Shown here: in pieces, positions 38,936 to 46,606 of the stretch
How the letters are laid out: each line of letters begins with the position of its first letter
Numbering within the stretch: position 1 is the stretch's first letter
The notes under the pieces: generated by a model
What the model was told of the DNA's origin: nothing
The model's input: only the letters and a program-made list of their open reading frames with translations
Databases searched by the model: none
Assembly (NCBI GenBank): GCA_017624955.1
Contig: JAGAMA010000025.1
Span: 62,001-126,000, forward strand
Direction of reading: 5' to 3'
From: Alistipes sp.
GTDB lineage: Bacteria; Bacteroidota; Bacteroidia; Bacteroidales; Rikenellaceae
DNA length: 64,000 bases
Made by a program: the position numbers and the translations under genes

Positions 38936-40006
38936 ATGGCTAAAAGTGCAGTGAAATTCCGTGATACGGTGGCCGAGTTCGAACGCCTGCAACAGCAGAT
39001 TGCGGCGCGCAAGTTTGCCCCGATCTACCTCCTGATGGGCGAGGAGAGCTACTTCATCGACCGCCTGCAGGAGCAGCTGGCCTCCTCGATTCTCAACGAG
39101 GCCGAGCGCGCCTTCAACCAGATCATGGTCTACGGCAAGGATAGCGATGCGGGGCAGGTGGTCAATCTCTGCCGTCAGATGCCGATGATGGGTGCGTATC
39201 AGGTCGTGATCCTGAAGGAGGCGCAGCAGTTACGCCAGATCGAGAAGCTCTCGTTCTATACGCAGAAGCCCCAGCCGACCACGATTCTGGTGATTTGCCA
39301 CAAGGAGAAGAATGCCGACAAGCGCTCCTCGTTCTACAAGGGGTGCGCGGCAAATGGCGTTGTCTTCGAGTCGGTTACGCCGCGCGACTATGAGATTGGC
39401 GCATGGCTCGAACAGTTCATCGCAGGGCGTGGCCTGAAGATCGACCGCAAGGCCCTGGCGATGCTTACCGACCACCTCGGCACATCGATTTCGAAGATTG
39501 CGCTCGAGCTGGAGAAGTTGGCCGTCTCGATGCCTGAGGGGGCTACGCGCATCACGGATGTCGATATCGAAACCAACATCGGCATCTCGAAGGATTTCAA
39601 CAACTTTGAGCTTTGCAAGGCGGTCGTCACGCGCGATATGGGTCACTCACTCATGATTGCCGACCACTTTGCCCGCAACCCGAAGGATAATCCCCTTTTG
39701 GTGACGATCATGGCCCTCTTTGGCCAATTCCGTGACCTCTTTACGGTCAATTACCTCGCCTGGCTCAGCCGCCGCAAGGGGCAGCCGATGCCCTCGGATC
39801 AGGAGCTGATGCGCATCCTGCGTAAGCCCTCGCCCTTTATCGTGCAGGAGATCAAGCAACAGACCGCCTTGTGGCCCAATAAGAAGGTCTTTGAGATCTT
39901 GGGTCTTTTGCGCGAGTACGATGCCAAGTCGAAGGGACTGAATTCGGGTGGCGCTTCGGATGGAGAGCTGCTGCGCGAGTTGTTGCTCAAAATCTTCCTT
40001 TTGTAA
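38936..40006 (+). CDS. holA: DNA polymerase III delta subunit
   Basis: 356 residues of the clamp-loader delta family. The N-terminal PIYLLMGEESYFIDRLQEQL, the VVILKEAQQLRQIEKLSFY segment and the central HLGTSISKIALELEKL match. The C-terminal collar domain includes AVVTRDMGHSLMIADHFARN and NPLLVTIMALFGQFRDLF. It opens the sliding clamp during loading. It follows tilS by 6 bp. Confidence 0.92.
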   Translation: MAKSAVKFRDTVAEFERLQQQIAARKFAPIYLLMGEESYFIDRLQEQLASSILNEAERAFNQIMVYGKDSDAGQVVNLCRQMPMMGAYQVVILKEAQQLRQIEKLSFYTQKPQPTTILVICHKEKNADKRSSFYKGCAANGVVFESVTPRDYEIGAWLEQFIAGRGLKIDRKALAMLTDHLGTSISKIALELEKLAVSMPEGATRITDVDIETNIGISKDFNNFELCKAVVTRDMGHSLMIADHFARNPKDNPLLVTIMALFGQFRDLFTVNYLAWLSRRKGQPMPSDQELMRILRKPSPFIVQEIKQQTALWPNKKVFEILGLLREYDAKSKGLNSGGASDGELLRELLLKIFLL

Positions 40007-40022
40007 CTTTTTTCGCTTCGCC

Positions 40023-40736
40023 ATGGAGCCGTTTCTCTACCAAATAGTCCACATCTATCGAGGACGAGCCCGCATGCTCAAGGAGCATGTGGCGCGGCTG
40101 CATCTGGCTTCGTGTGATCTCTTTGGGCGCGCCTATCGCCCCGACGTGAAGCAGTTGGAGCAGCGCCTGCTTGCCGAAGTGGAGCGGGAGCGTTATCCCG
40201 ATGCCGTCTCGTCGTTCGTCCGAATCGAACTGTTCGATACGGGCGAGGAGAATACCTTTGGCGTAGGTACCTCGCTCTATGCGGGTTATGCCCTGCGCAG
40301 TGTGCGCCCCGTGGCGCTTTCGGTGCCCTACGACCTGCCCTACGAGACGATGTCCGTGGCCTCGCTTGCGGCGCATGCCGTGGCGCAGTCGTTGGCGCGT
40401 GAACGCGGCGCGGATGAGGCGATTCGTGTCGATCGTGAAGGGGTTCTCCGCTCGTTGGGCGAGGGGTCGGTGTATGGCTTCCGCGAGGGGGTGCTCGTTG
40501 CCCCGAAAAGGCTCCATACGGCCACCGATGTTGCCCTTTGGGAGGCGGTGCGGGCGGCCGGCATCCCGGCTGTGCAACACCCGATCCGTCAGGCCGAACT
40601 ATCGCTCTACGATGAGCTTTTTGCGGTGGATCATCGCGGCCTTACCTCCCTGTCGAAACTCGACGAAAAACCCCTGCCGGCCATCCGTGTGGAGCGCGTG
40701 GCAGAGGAGTTAGAGCGCTGGATCAGCGCGCGATAA
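40023..40736 (+). CDS. Aminotransferase class IV-fold protein lacking the PLP lysine
   Basis: 237 residues from the ATG at 40023. It follows the class IV pattern: an N-terminal RARMLKEHVARL, then ERGADEAIRVDREGVLRSLGEGSVYGF aligning with the family's GADEAI..EG..EG segment, and ELSLYDELFAVDHRGLTSLSKLD aligning with the ELF.TGTA.G..P region. The segment where family members have the PLP-binding lysine (IKTLNYL-like) reads YETMSVASL here, with Glu108 in the lysine position. The phosphate-binding GTA is also changed. The five lysines (20, 43, 162, 212, 216) are not in an equivalent place. It is probably catalytically inactive as an aminotransferase or has another role. Last in the murB run. Confidence 0.72.
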   Translation: MEPFLYQIVHIYRGRARMLKEHVARLHLASCDLFGRAYRPDVKQLEQRLLAEVERERYPDAVSSFVRIELFDTGEENTFGVGTSLYAGYALRSVRPVALSVPYDLPYETMSVASLAAHAVAQSLARERGADEAIRVDREGVLRSLGEGSVYGFREGVLVAPKRLHTATDVALWEAVRAAGIPAVQHPIRQAELSLYDELFAVDHRGLTSLSKLDEKPLPAIRVERVAEELERWISAR

Positions 40737-41310
40737 CCACATAATCGGTATAGACAATGCGGGTCGAGGGGTTCGAGGTGCGAATCTCTTGGCGCAGTGC
40801 CTTTGTGCCCCACCGAAAGAAGAGAAAGCGGTGCGGAATGCGGTGCACGACCTGGTGGAGCGTGTCGATCGAAAGCACCCGACAATGAATCGAGTCATGG
40901 CGGATGATCGCCTCGACCCGATTCCAGGGATCCTCCCACCGAAAGTGGCGTGCCGTGTCGCAGAGGGGTTCGGTGCGGGTGATGTAGATCGTATCGCGGA
41001 GCGGGGCAGTGAGCGTGAGCGTGTTACGGCTGACGCTTTGTGCCACGGATTCCACACGGCGCAGTCGGATTTTCATCGTTTTGAGCTGCTCGACCTCGGC
41101 TTGGTAGAGTCGGCGAAACTCCTCCCGTTCGAGGCGTAAGACCTCGCAATGAGCGCGCAACGAATCGTGGGTCGTGAGCTGTCGATCGAGGCGCGCGAGA
41201 AGCGCGGTGCGATCTTCGCGCAGGCGTTGCGAAGTGCGGTAGTAATGGTGCGTGGTAAGTGCGAGTGTTGCCACGAGGAGCGTGGCGGCTAAAAGGAGCT
41301 TGGTTTTCAT
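40723..41310 (-). CDS. Membrane-anchored coiled-coil protein of unknown function
   Basis: 195 residues from MKTKLLLAATLLVATLALTT at 41310, giving one N-terminal transmembrane helix. A coiled-coil region follows (EDRTALLARLDRQLTTHDSL to VEQLKTMKIRLRRVE) and then a beta-rich C-terminal domain with repeated DTIY, DTAR and DTLH-type stretches. It resembles small Bacteroidetes proteins often left as hypothetical. The frame extends upstream to 41376, but the promoter at 41329-41336 supports 41310. Its last 14 bases overlap the end of the converging aminotransferase-like gene. Confidence 0.75.
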   Translation of the reverse strand: MKTKLLLAATLLVATLALTTHHYYRTSQRLREDRTALLARLDRQLTTHDSLRAHCEVLRLEREEFRRLYQAEVEQLKTMKIRLRRVESVAQSVSRNTLTLTAPLRDTIYITRTEPLCDTARHFRWEDPWNRVEAIIRHDSIHCRVLSIDTLHQVVHRIPHRFLFFRWGTKALRQEIRTSNPSTRIVYTDYVVIAR

Positions 41311-41328
41311 CTGTTTTGCGGTTTTTGG

Positions 41329-41336
41329 CAAAGATA
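41329..41336 (-). promoter_or_regulatory. Promoter -7 element of the coiled-coil protein gene
   Basis: TATCTTTG on the minus strand, 18 bp before the ATG at 41310, giving a short leader of about 15 nt. Confidence 0.55.
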
Positions 41337-41403
41337 AGGGGCTAAAAAGGGGGCAGCGTCTAAATTTTACCGACAAAATAGCCCTTGATTGCCAAAAACT
41401 TCT

Positions 41404-41411
41404 TACCTTTG
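41404..41411 (+). promoter_or_regulatory. Promoter -7 element of the coaD operon, six bases from ATG
   Basis: TACCTTTG is followed by TCTATT and the ATG at 41418. The transcript would start within about 0-3 nt of the start codon. The in-frame start at 41385 lies upstream of this element and is rejected. Confidence 0.6.
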
Positions 41412-41417
41412 TCTATT

Positions 41418-41894
41418 ATGGAAAGAACCGCAATTTTCCCCGGGTCGTTTGACCCCTTTACGCGCGGCCATGCCGCCATTGTCGAGGAGTCGTTGAAACT
41501 CTTCGACAAAGTGATCATCGGCATCGGCAACAACTCGATGAAACATGGGCTGTTGTCGGTCGAGAACCGCAAGCGCCTCATCGACGATGTCTATCGGGAT
41601 AATGAGCGTGTCGAGGTGCGCATCTACCACGGGCTGACGGGTGAGTTTGCCGAGGAGATGGGCGCTGTGGCGATTATCCGCGGCGTGAGAAACACGACCG
41701 ACTTTGAGTATGAGCGCACGATGGAGGCGACGAACCACCGCATCTATCCCGAGCTGACGACCGTCATGTTGTTCACCCCCGCCCCCGTGGCCGACATCGC
41801 CTCCTCGACCGTCAGAGAGGTGCTCTCGTTTGGCCGCTCGGTGGAGGAGTTCCTGCCCGAGGGGATCGACATTGCCGACTATTTGAAAGATTAA
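41418..41894 (+). CDS. coaD: Phosphopantetheine adenylyltransferase
   Basis: 158 residues. The nucleotidyltransferase signature FPGSFDPFTRGH has its catalytic His18 in the expected place. RGVRNTTDFEYERTMEATN and IASSTVREVLSFG are the substrate-binding and C-terminal nucleotide motifs. It makes dephospho-CoA from 4'-phosphopantetheine. It heads a run coaD-lpxD-tlpA-like-tlpA-like-ruvC with gaps of 4 to 34 bp. Confidence 0.96.
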   Translation: MERTAIFPGSFDPFTRGHAAIVEESLKLFDKVIIGIGNNSMKHGLLSVENRKRLIDDVYRDNERVEVRIYHGLTGEFAEEMGAVAIIRGVRNTTDFEYERTMEATNHRIYPELTTVMLFTPAPVADIASSTVREVLSFGRSVEEFLPEGIDIADYLKD

Positions 41895-41917
41895 CCATCA
41901 AAAATTAAGATAACGCT

Positions 41918-42952
41918 ATGGAATTTACCGCTGAAATGATCGCCGGCTTTTTGGGTGGCGAGATTGTAGGAGATAAGAATGCGGCCGTTTGGACCGTCTC
42001 GTCGATCGAGGAGGGCAAGAAGGGTTCGCTGGCCTATTTGACGAACCTCAAATACGAGGAGTTTATCTACACGACGGGGGCTTCGATCGTTCTGTGCGAC
42101 AAGTCGTTTGAGCCGAAGCAGGAGGTGCCTGCCACGCTCGTTAAGGTGGACAATGCCGCCGAGTGCATCGTCAAGCTGTTGCAGATGTATGCCGCCTCGA
42201 AGCCCCGCCGCAAGGGTATCTCGGAGCGCGCTTCGGTAGCCGAGGGCGCTGTGGTTGAGGGAGAATCGTATGTGGGCGACTTTGCCGTCATCGAGCATGG
42301 CGCAAAGGTGGGTGCCAACTGCCAGATCTATCCCCAGGTCTATATCGGCGAGGGGGTAACGATCGGCGAGGGTACGACACTCTACGCCGGCGTGAAGATC
42401 TACGAGGGTTGCCACATCGGCAAGAACTGCATCCTGCATGCAGGAGCCGTGATCGGTGCCGACGGCTTCGGCTTTATGCCCAATGCCGAGGGAGGCTTCG
42501 ATAAGATTCCGCAGCTTGGCAATGTTATCATCGAGGACGATGTGGAGATCGGTGCCAACACCTGTATCGACCGCGCCAAGACCGACTCGACGATCATCCG
42601 TCGCGGCGTGAAGCTCGACAACCTGATTCAGATCGGCCACAACGTGCAGGTGGGCGAGAATACCGTATCGTCGGCCCAGACCGGTATTGCCGGCACGTCG
42701 AAGGTGGGCAAGAACTGCTTCCTGGCCGGTCAGGTGGGCATTGCCGACCATGTGACGATCGGCGACCGCGTGATGGTCGGCTCGAAGAGTGGTCTGGATA
42801 AGAATGTGCCCGATGGCGAGATTCGCTTCGGCTATCCTGCCCTGCCCGGTATGCAGTACCACCGTGCCGCAGCCGTCTTTAAGCGCCTGCCCGAGCTGGA
42901 TCGCACGGTACGCCAGTTAGAGAAGGATATGAAAAACCTTAAAAACGAATAA
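41918..42952 (+). CDS. lpxD: UDP-3-O-acylglucosamine N-acyltransferase
   Basis: 344 residues: an N-terminal uridine-binding domain ([24 protein letters not shown]) and a left-handed beta-helix of hexapeptide repeats from about 105 to 290. The catalytic histidine is His241 in [11 protein letters not shown], two residues from its position in the E. coli enzyme. It adds the second acyl chain in lipid A synthesis. It lies 23 bp after coaD and 4 bp before the first TlpA-like gene. Confidence 0.95.
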   Translation: MEFTAEMIAGFLGGEIVGDKNAAVWTVSSIEEGKKGSLAYLTNLKYEEFIYTTGASIVLCDKSFEPKQEVPATLVKVDNAAECIVKLLQMYAASKPRRKGISERASVAEGAVVEGESYVGDFAVIEHGAKVGANCQIYPQVYIGEGVTIGEGTTLYAGVKIYEGCHIGKNCILHAGAVIGADGFGFMPNAEGGFDKIPQLGNVIIEDDVEIGANTCIDRAKTDSTIIRRGVKLDNLIQIGHNVQVGENTVSSAQTGIAGTSKVGKNCFLAGQVGIADHVTIGDRVMVGSKSGLDKNVPDGEIRFGYPALPGMQYHRAAAVFKRLPELDRTVRQLEKDMKNLKNE

Positions 42953-42956
42953 GCAA

Positions 42957-44009
42957 ATGAAGAAGATGATTTTTGGTGTGCTGGCTATGGCCGCACTGGT
43001 TGGTTGCTCGACGCAACCCAAGTTTACGATCTCGGGCCAGGTAGAGGGCGTGGAGAAGATGTACCTGATGGAGCGTGTAGATGGCGAATTTGCTGTCCTT
43101 GATTCGGTGGCTGTGGAGAATGGCGCCTTTGAAATGACGGGTTGTGCGGCCGAGCCGAAGCAACTCTATATTAGCAGCCAGACGGCTCTGCGCGGTGCTG
43201 CGGTGGCTGTTCGCTTCTTTGCAGAGGAGGGTGAGATTATGCTCACGAAGACGGAGGATGATTATGTGGCTTCCGGTACGCCCGCTAACGATGCAGTGGT
43301 TGCCTATGGTGAGGTCGTAGGTCCGCTGATGGCCGAGTATCGTGAGGCTACGCCCGAGCGTCGTGCCGAGATTGAGGTTGCCTATGAGGCTGCCCAAAAG
43401 GAGGCGTTGGAGCAGAACAAAGATAATCTCTTCGGTGTGCAGATGCTGCAGAGTGCCGCTTATGGCATGGCAGGTGCCGAGCTTAAGGCTGCTATTGAGT
43501 CGTTTACGCCCGAGATGCAGGCCGCGAAGCTGATGCAGCCCATCGCCGAGATGGCCGAGAAGAAGATCAAGACCGATGTAGGTCAGCCCTATATCGACTT
43601 CGAGCAGGCTGACAAGGAGGGAACGATGGTGTCGCTCAAGTCGGTGATCGAGAACCCCGCCAATAAGTATGTCCTCGTTGATTTCTGGGCTTCGTGGTGC
43701 GCTCCCTGCATGGCCGAGGTGCCGGCTTTGAAGGCTGCCTATGACGAGTACCACAAGAAGGGCTTCGAGATCTTCGGCGTATCGCTCGATAATAAGAAGG
43801 AGGCCTGGGAGGCTGCCATCAAGAACAAGGAGCTGAATTGGTTGCATGTAAGCGACCTGCAGGGTTGGCAGAATGCTGCCGCCGACCTCTATGGCGTACG
43901 CTCGATCCCCGCAAACTACCTCGTAGAGTGCGCAACGGGTAAGATCGTAGGCGTAGGTCTGCGTGGTGAGGAGGTCAAGGCCAAGGTGGCCGAGATGCTG
44001 GCCGAGTAA
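42957..44009 (+). CDS. TlpA-like thiol-disulfide oxidoreductase lipoprotein with DUF4369 domain (paralogue 1)
   Basis: 350 residues. The lipoprotein signal ends at Cys17 (AALVGCSTQPK). An N-terminal DUF4369 beta domain (KFTISGQVEGVEKMYLMERV) is followed by a helical linker and a thioredoxin-fold domain with active site WASWCAPC. It is expected in the periplasm, anchored to a membrane, acting in disulfide exchange. It shares with its neighbour the lipobox context CSTQPKFT, SLKSVIENPANKYVL and DFWASWC, so the pair arose by tandem duplication. Confidence 0.88.
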   Translation: MKKMIFGVLAMAALVGCSTQPKFTISGQVEGVEKMYLMERVDGEFAVLDSVAVENGAFEMTGCAAEPKQLYISSQTALRGAAVAVRFFAEEGEIMLTKTEDDYVASGTPANDAVVAYGEVVGPLMAEYREATPERRAEIEVAYEAAQKEALEQNKDNLFGVQMLQSAAYGMAGAELKAAIESFTPEMQAAKLMQPIAEMAEKKIKTDVGQPYIDFEQADKEGTMVSLKSVIENPANKYVLVDFWASWCAPCMAEVPALKAAYDEYHKKGFEIFGVSLDNKKEAWEAAIKNKELNWLHVSDLQGWQNAAADLYGVRSIPANYLVECATGKIVGVGLRGEEVKAKVAEMLAE

Positions 44010-44043
44010 TTGCCGTAAACAAACACAATACAATCCGACTTTT

Positions 44044-45105
44044 ATGAAACGATTACTTTTTGTAGCTTGGGTTACGATGCTGGCGGTTAGCTGCTCGACC
44101 CAACCCAAATTTACGGTCTCGGGTACGATGCGAGGCGATCATACGATGGTCTATTTGTGGGATCGCGCCACGCGTACCTACCTCGATTCGGTGGCTATGG
44201 AAGAGGGCCAATTCCGTTTCGAGGGGGTCTATGAGAAGCCTTGCCAACTGATGATTCTCGATGCCAACGATCCGGATAAGGCCAAGCAGTATATCACAAT
44301 CCTGGTCGAGCCGGGAGATATTCAGATTGCCCCCGATCCGGAGGATGAGCGCGAGCATTTGGTGACGGGTACGCCGGCCAACGATGCTTATGCTGCCTAT
44401 TATGTGGCACAGGGACGCGATTTTGCCGAAATGCGTGCTGCCGAGACCAGCGAGGAGCGCCGAGCCGAGCTGGAGCAGGCGATGCACGACCGCGAGTGGG
44501 AGCTGATTGCTGCCAATACGCACAACCTGATTGCTCCGATGCAGTTGCTCACGGAGACCTACGACCTCTCGGCCGATGAGCTGATGGCGTGGGTGGAGCG
44601 CATGACGCCCGAGATTCAGGCAACGCCCGAGGCACAGGAGCTGGTCAAGGTGGCCGAGGTGAAGCGTCGCACGGAGCCGGGGCAGCCCTACATCGACTTC
44701 GAAGATAGCGATGCAGATGGTAATGCCGTGTCGCTCAAATCGGTGATCGAGAACCCCGCCAATAAGTATGTGCTGCTCGACTTCTGGGCATCATGGTGTG
44801 GCCCCTGCATGGCCGAAATGCCCCACTTGAAGGAGGTCTATGCCGCTTACCACAAGAAGGGCTTCGAGATTGTGGGTGTGACGCGCGACCATAAGCGCGA
44901 GATGTGGCTCGGGGCGATCGAAAAGCATCAACTGAATTGGATTCAGCTCGGTTCGATGAACGCCTGGAGCAACCCCGTGTCGGAGGCGTATGGCGTGCAG
45001 GGCATCCCGTCGAACTTCCTCTTTGATTGCTCGACGGGTAAGATCCTGGCCGTGAACTTGCGTGGTGAGGCGGTGATGGAGAAGATTGCCGAGTTGCTGA
45101 AGTAA
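44044..45105 (+). CDS. TlpA-like thiol-disulfide oxidoreductase lipoprotein with DUF4369 domain (paralogue 2)
   Basis: 353 residues from the ATG at 44044, which gives a lipoprotein signal ending at Cys17 (MLAVSCSTQPK). The frame is open upstream, but that part lies inside the previous gene. The domain order is the same as paralogue 1: DUF4369, helical linker, thioredoxin fold. The active site is WASWCGPC, the more typical form. The two proteins have diverged most in the middle third (residues ~110-210). It lies 34 bp downstream of paralogue 1. Confidence 0.88.
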   Translation: MKRLLFVAWVTMLAVSCSTQPKFTVSGTMRGDHTMVYLWDRATRTYLDSVAMEEGQFRFEGVYEKPCQLMILDANDPDKAKQYITILVEPGDIQIAPDPEDEREHLVTGTPANDAYAAYYVAQGRDFAEMRAAETSEERRAELEQAMHDREWELIAANTHNLIAPMQLLTETYDLSADELMAWVERMTPEIQATPEAQELVKVAEVKRRTEPGQPYIDFEDSDADGNAVSLKSVIENPANKYVLLDFWASWCGPCMAEMPHLKEVYAAYHKKGFEIVGVTRDHKREMWLGAIEKHQLNWIQLGSMNAWSNPVSEAYGVQGIPSNFLFDCSTGKILAVNLRGEAVMEKIAELLK

Positions 45106-45133
45106 ACGCAACGCTGAAAAAAGACTTTACTGG

Positions 45134-45742
45134 TTGGAAAAGTATCGCATCATGGGCATCGACCCGGGCACGAACTACATGGGTTACGGCGTGCTGGAGG
45201 TTGAGGGGCGCACGGTTCGTTCGGTGGTGTTGGGTGAGATAGACCTGCACAAGATGAGCGATCCGTATGCCAAGTTGCGCTATATCTTCGAGCGCGTGGG
45301 GTCGCTGATTGAGCAGTACAATCCCCGCGAGGTGGCGCTCGAAAGCCCCTTCTTTGGCGAGAATGTGCAGTCGATGCTCAAGCTGGGCCGTGCGCAGGGG
45401 GTCGCCATGGCGGCTGCCCTGAGCCGTGATCGGCAGGTCTTCGAGTATGCTCCGATGCGTATCAAGCAGGCCATCACGGGGCGCGGATCGGCCTCCAAGG
45501 AGCAGGTCGCCTCGATCGTCTGCCGCACGCTTCAGGTCGATGAACCACCCAAACGGTTGGATGCCACGGACGGTATGGCGGTCGCTTTGTGCCACTATTA
45601 CATGGTGTCGAGCCCGATCCACCAGGCGCTCTCCGACGAGCGCTCCAAGGGGTTGGGAGGCGGCAAGAAGGCGGCCTCGAAGGGCGGCTCCAAGAGCTGG
45701 GCAAAGTTCCTCTCGGAACACCCTGAGCGGGAGATAAAGTAA
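45134..45742 (+). CDS. ruvC: Crossover junction endodeoxyribonuclease RuvC
   Basis: 202 residues if the start is the TTG at 45134; the first ATG, at 45152, would begin only one residue before the core GIDPG strand. The TTG start is preferred because it leaves the usual few residues (MEKYRI) ahead of that strand and follows a purine run (GAAAAAAGA, 45115-45125). All four catalytic acids are present: Asp10, Glu70, Asp143 and Asp146. It resolves Holliday junctions. A lysine/serine-rich tail (GGKKAASKGGSKSWAKF) extends beyond the core. Last gene of the coaD run. Confidence 0.93.
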   Translation: MEKYRIMGIDPGTNYMGYGVLEVEGRTVRSVVLGEIDLHKMSDPYAKLRYIFERVGSLIEQYNPREVALESPFFGENVQSMLKLGRAQGVAMAAALSRDRQVFEYAPMRIKQAITGRGSASKEQVASIVCRTLQVDEPPKRLDATDGMAVALCHYYMVSSPIHQALSDERSKGLGGGKKAASKGGSKSWAKFLSEHPEREIK

Positions 45743-45803
45743 GAGGAAAGAGGAGAGAGGAAAGAGCAAAGAGGAGAGATAGGATAGATAGAAGAGAAAA
45801 GAA
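45743..45803 (+). repeat. Purine-rich low-complexity tract after ruvC
   Basis: Degenerate GAGGAAAGAGGAGA-type and GATAGATAGAAGA-type units begin immediately after the ruvC stop. Same repeat type as 9664-9712 and 16862-16893. Confidence 0.6.
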
Positions 45804-45894
45804 AAGAGCGTCATCCTGAGTGAAACGAAGGATCTCTACTACGGCAGACTGCTACAATAGAGATGCTTCGCTTGCAGCTCAGCATGACGCTCTT
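45804..45894. repeat. GTCATCCTGAG-type palindromic repeat, possible bidirectional terminator
   Basis: Perfect 11-bp outer arms AAGAGCGTCAT and ATGACGCTCTT enclose further pairing arms (CCTGAG...CTCAG, CGAAG...CTTCG, TCTCT/AGAGA). The 91-bp unit lies between the convergent ruvC and HAD genes and could terminate both. GTCATCCTGAG...CTCAGCATGAC repeats are, from memory, widely dispersed in Bacteroidales genomes. Confidence 0.65.
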
Positions 45895-45928
45895 CTTGAA
45901 TGTCCTTAAACTCTTTAATCTCTTTATC

Positions 45929-46606
45929 TTATCTTTCCTCTTCGCTCTTGCCTCTTTCAACTTCCAAAAGTATCTCCTCGGCGCGATCGACAATCCGATC
46001 GGCGTGGGTCTCCTCCAGCTCTTCGCGCTTGCGGAATCCCCACGAAACGCCCACAGCACGCACACCGGCGGCATGGGCCGTCTGCATATCGACCCCCGAG
46101 TCACCCACATAGAGCACCTCGCTGCGCTTAACTCCCGTCAAGGCGAGAATCTCCTCCACAACTTTCGGATCGGGTTTGAGCGGTACATCGGGTCGCTGCC
46201 CGAAAACTACCTCAAAACGAATATCGGGAAAGTAGGAGCGGATCAGCTTCTCGGTGCCCGCCTGGAATTTGTTCGAGGCTACGGCCAACCGAATCCCCCG
46301 CGCCTGCAGCGAGGCCAAAAGCTCGGGAATCCCCGTGTAGGGGCAGGTCTTCAGGTCGATGTGCTCGATGTAGTAGCTCAAAAAATCCTGCCGTGCCGCC
46401 GCTACATACTCCGTCGTGCGCAGCTCCTCGGGCAGGGCGCGCTCTACGAGGCGCATGATGCCGTTGCCGACAAAGGTGCAGTAGGTCGGGTAGTCGTGTT
46501 GGGGCAGCGAGCGAAGCGCGAGCATGTGGTTGGCCGCTTCGGCCAAATCGCCGATTGTGTTGAGCAGCGTGCCGTCCAGGTCGAAAATAACGAGTTTTAC
46601 AGCCAT
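45929..46606 (-). CDS. HAD-family phosphatase, phosphoglycolate phosphatase-like
   Basis: 225 residues. HAD motif I is VIFDLDGTLLNT (Asp9, Asp11), motif II is LAVASNK, and motifs III/IV are LKPDPKVVEEIL and YVGDSGVDMQTAHAAG. The helical cap between residues ~20 and 85 is of the C1 type typical of phosphoglycolate phosphatase. The substrate is uncertain. Its ATG overlaps the nhaC stop by one base (TAATG), showing coupling. The final residues, VERGKSEEER, are encoded by the purine-rich low-complexity repeat that has invaded the 3' end. Confidence 0.86.
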   Translation of the reverse strand: MAVKLVIFDLDGTLLNTIGDLAEAANHMLALRSLPQHDYPTYCTFVGNGIMRLVERALPEELRTTEYVAAARQDFLSYYIEHIDLKTCPYTGIPELLASLQARGIRLAVASNKFQAGTEKLIRSYFPDIRFEVVFGQRPDVPLKPDPKVVEEILALTGVKRSEVLYVGDSGVDMQTAHAAGVRAVGVSWGFRKREELEETHADRIVDRAEEILLEVERGKSEEER

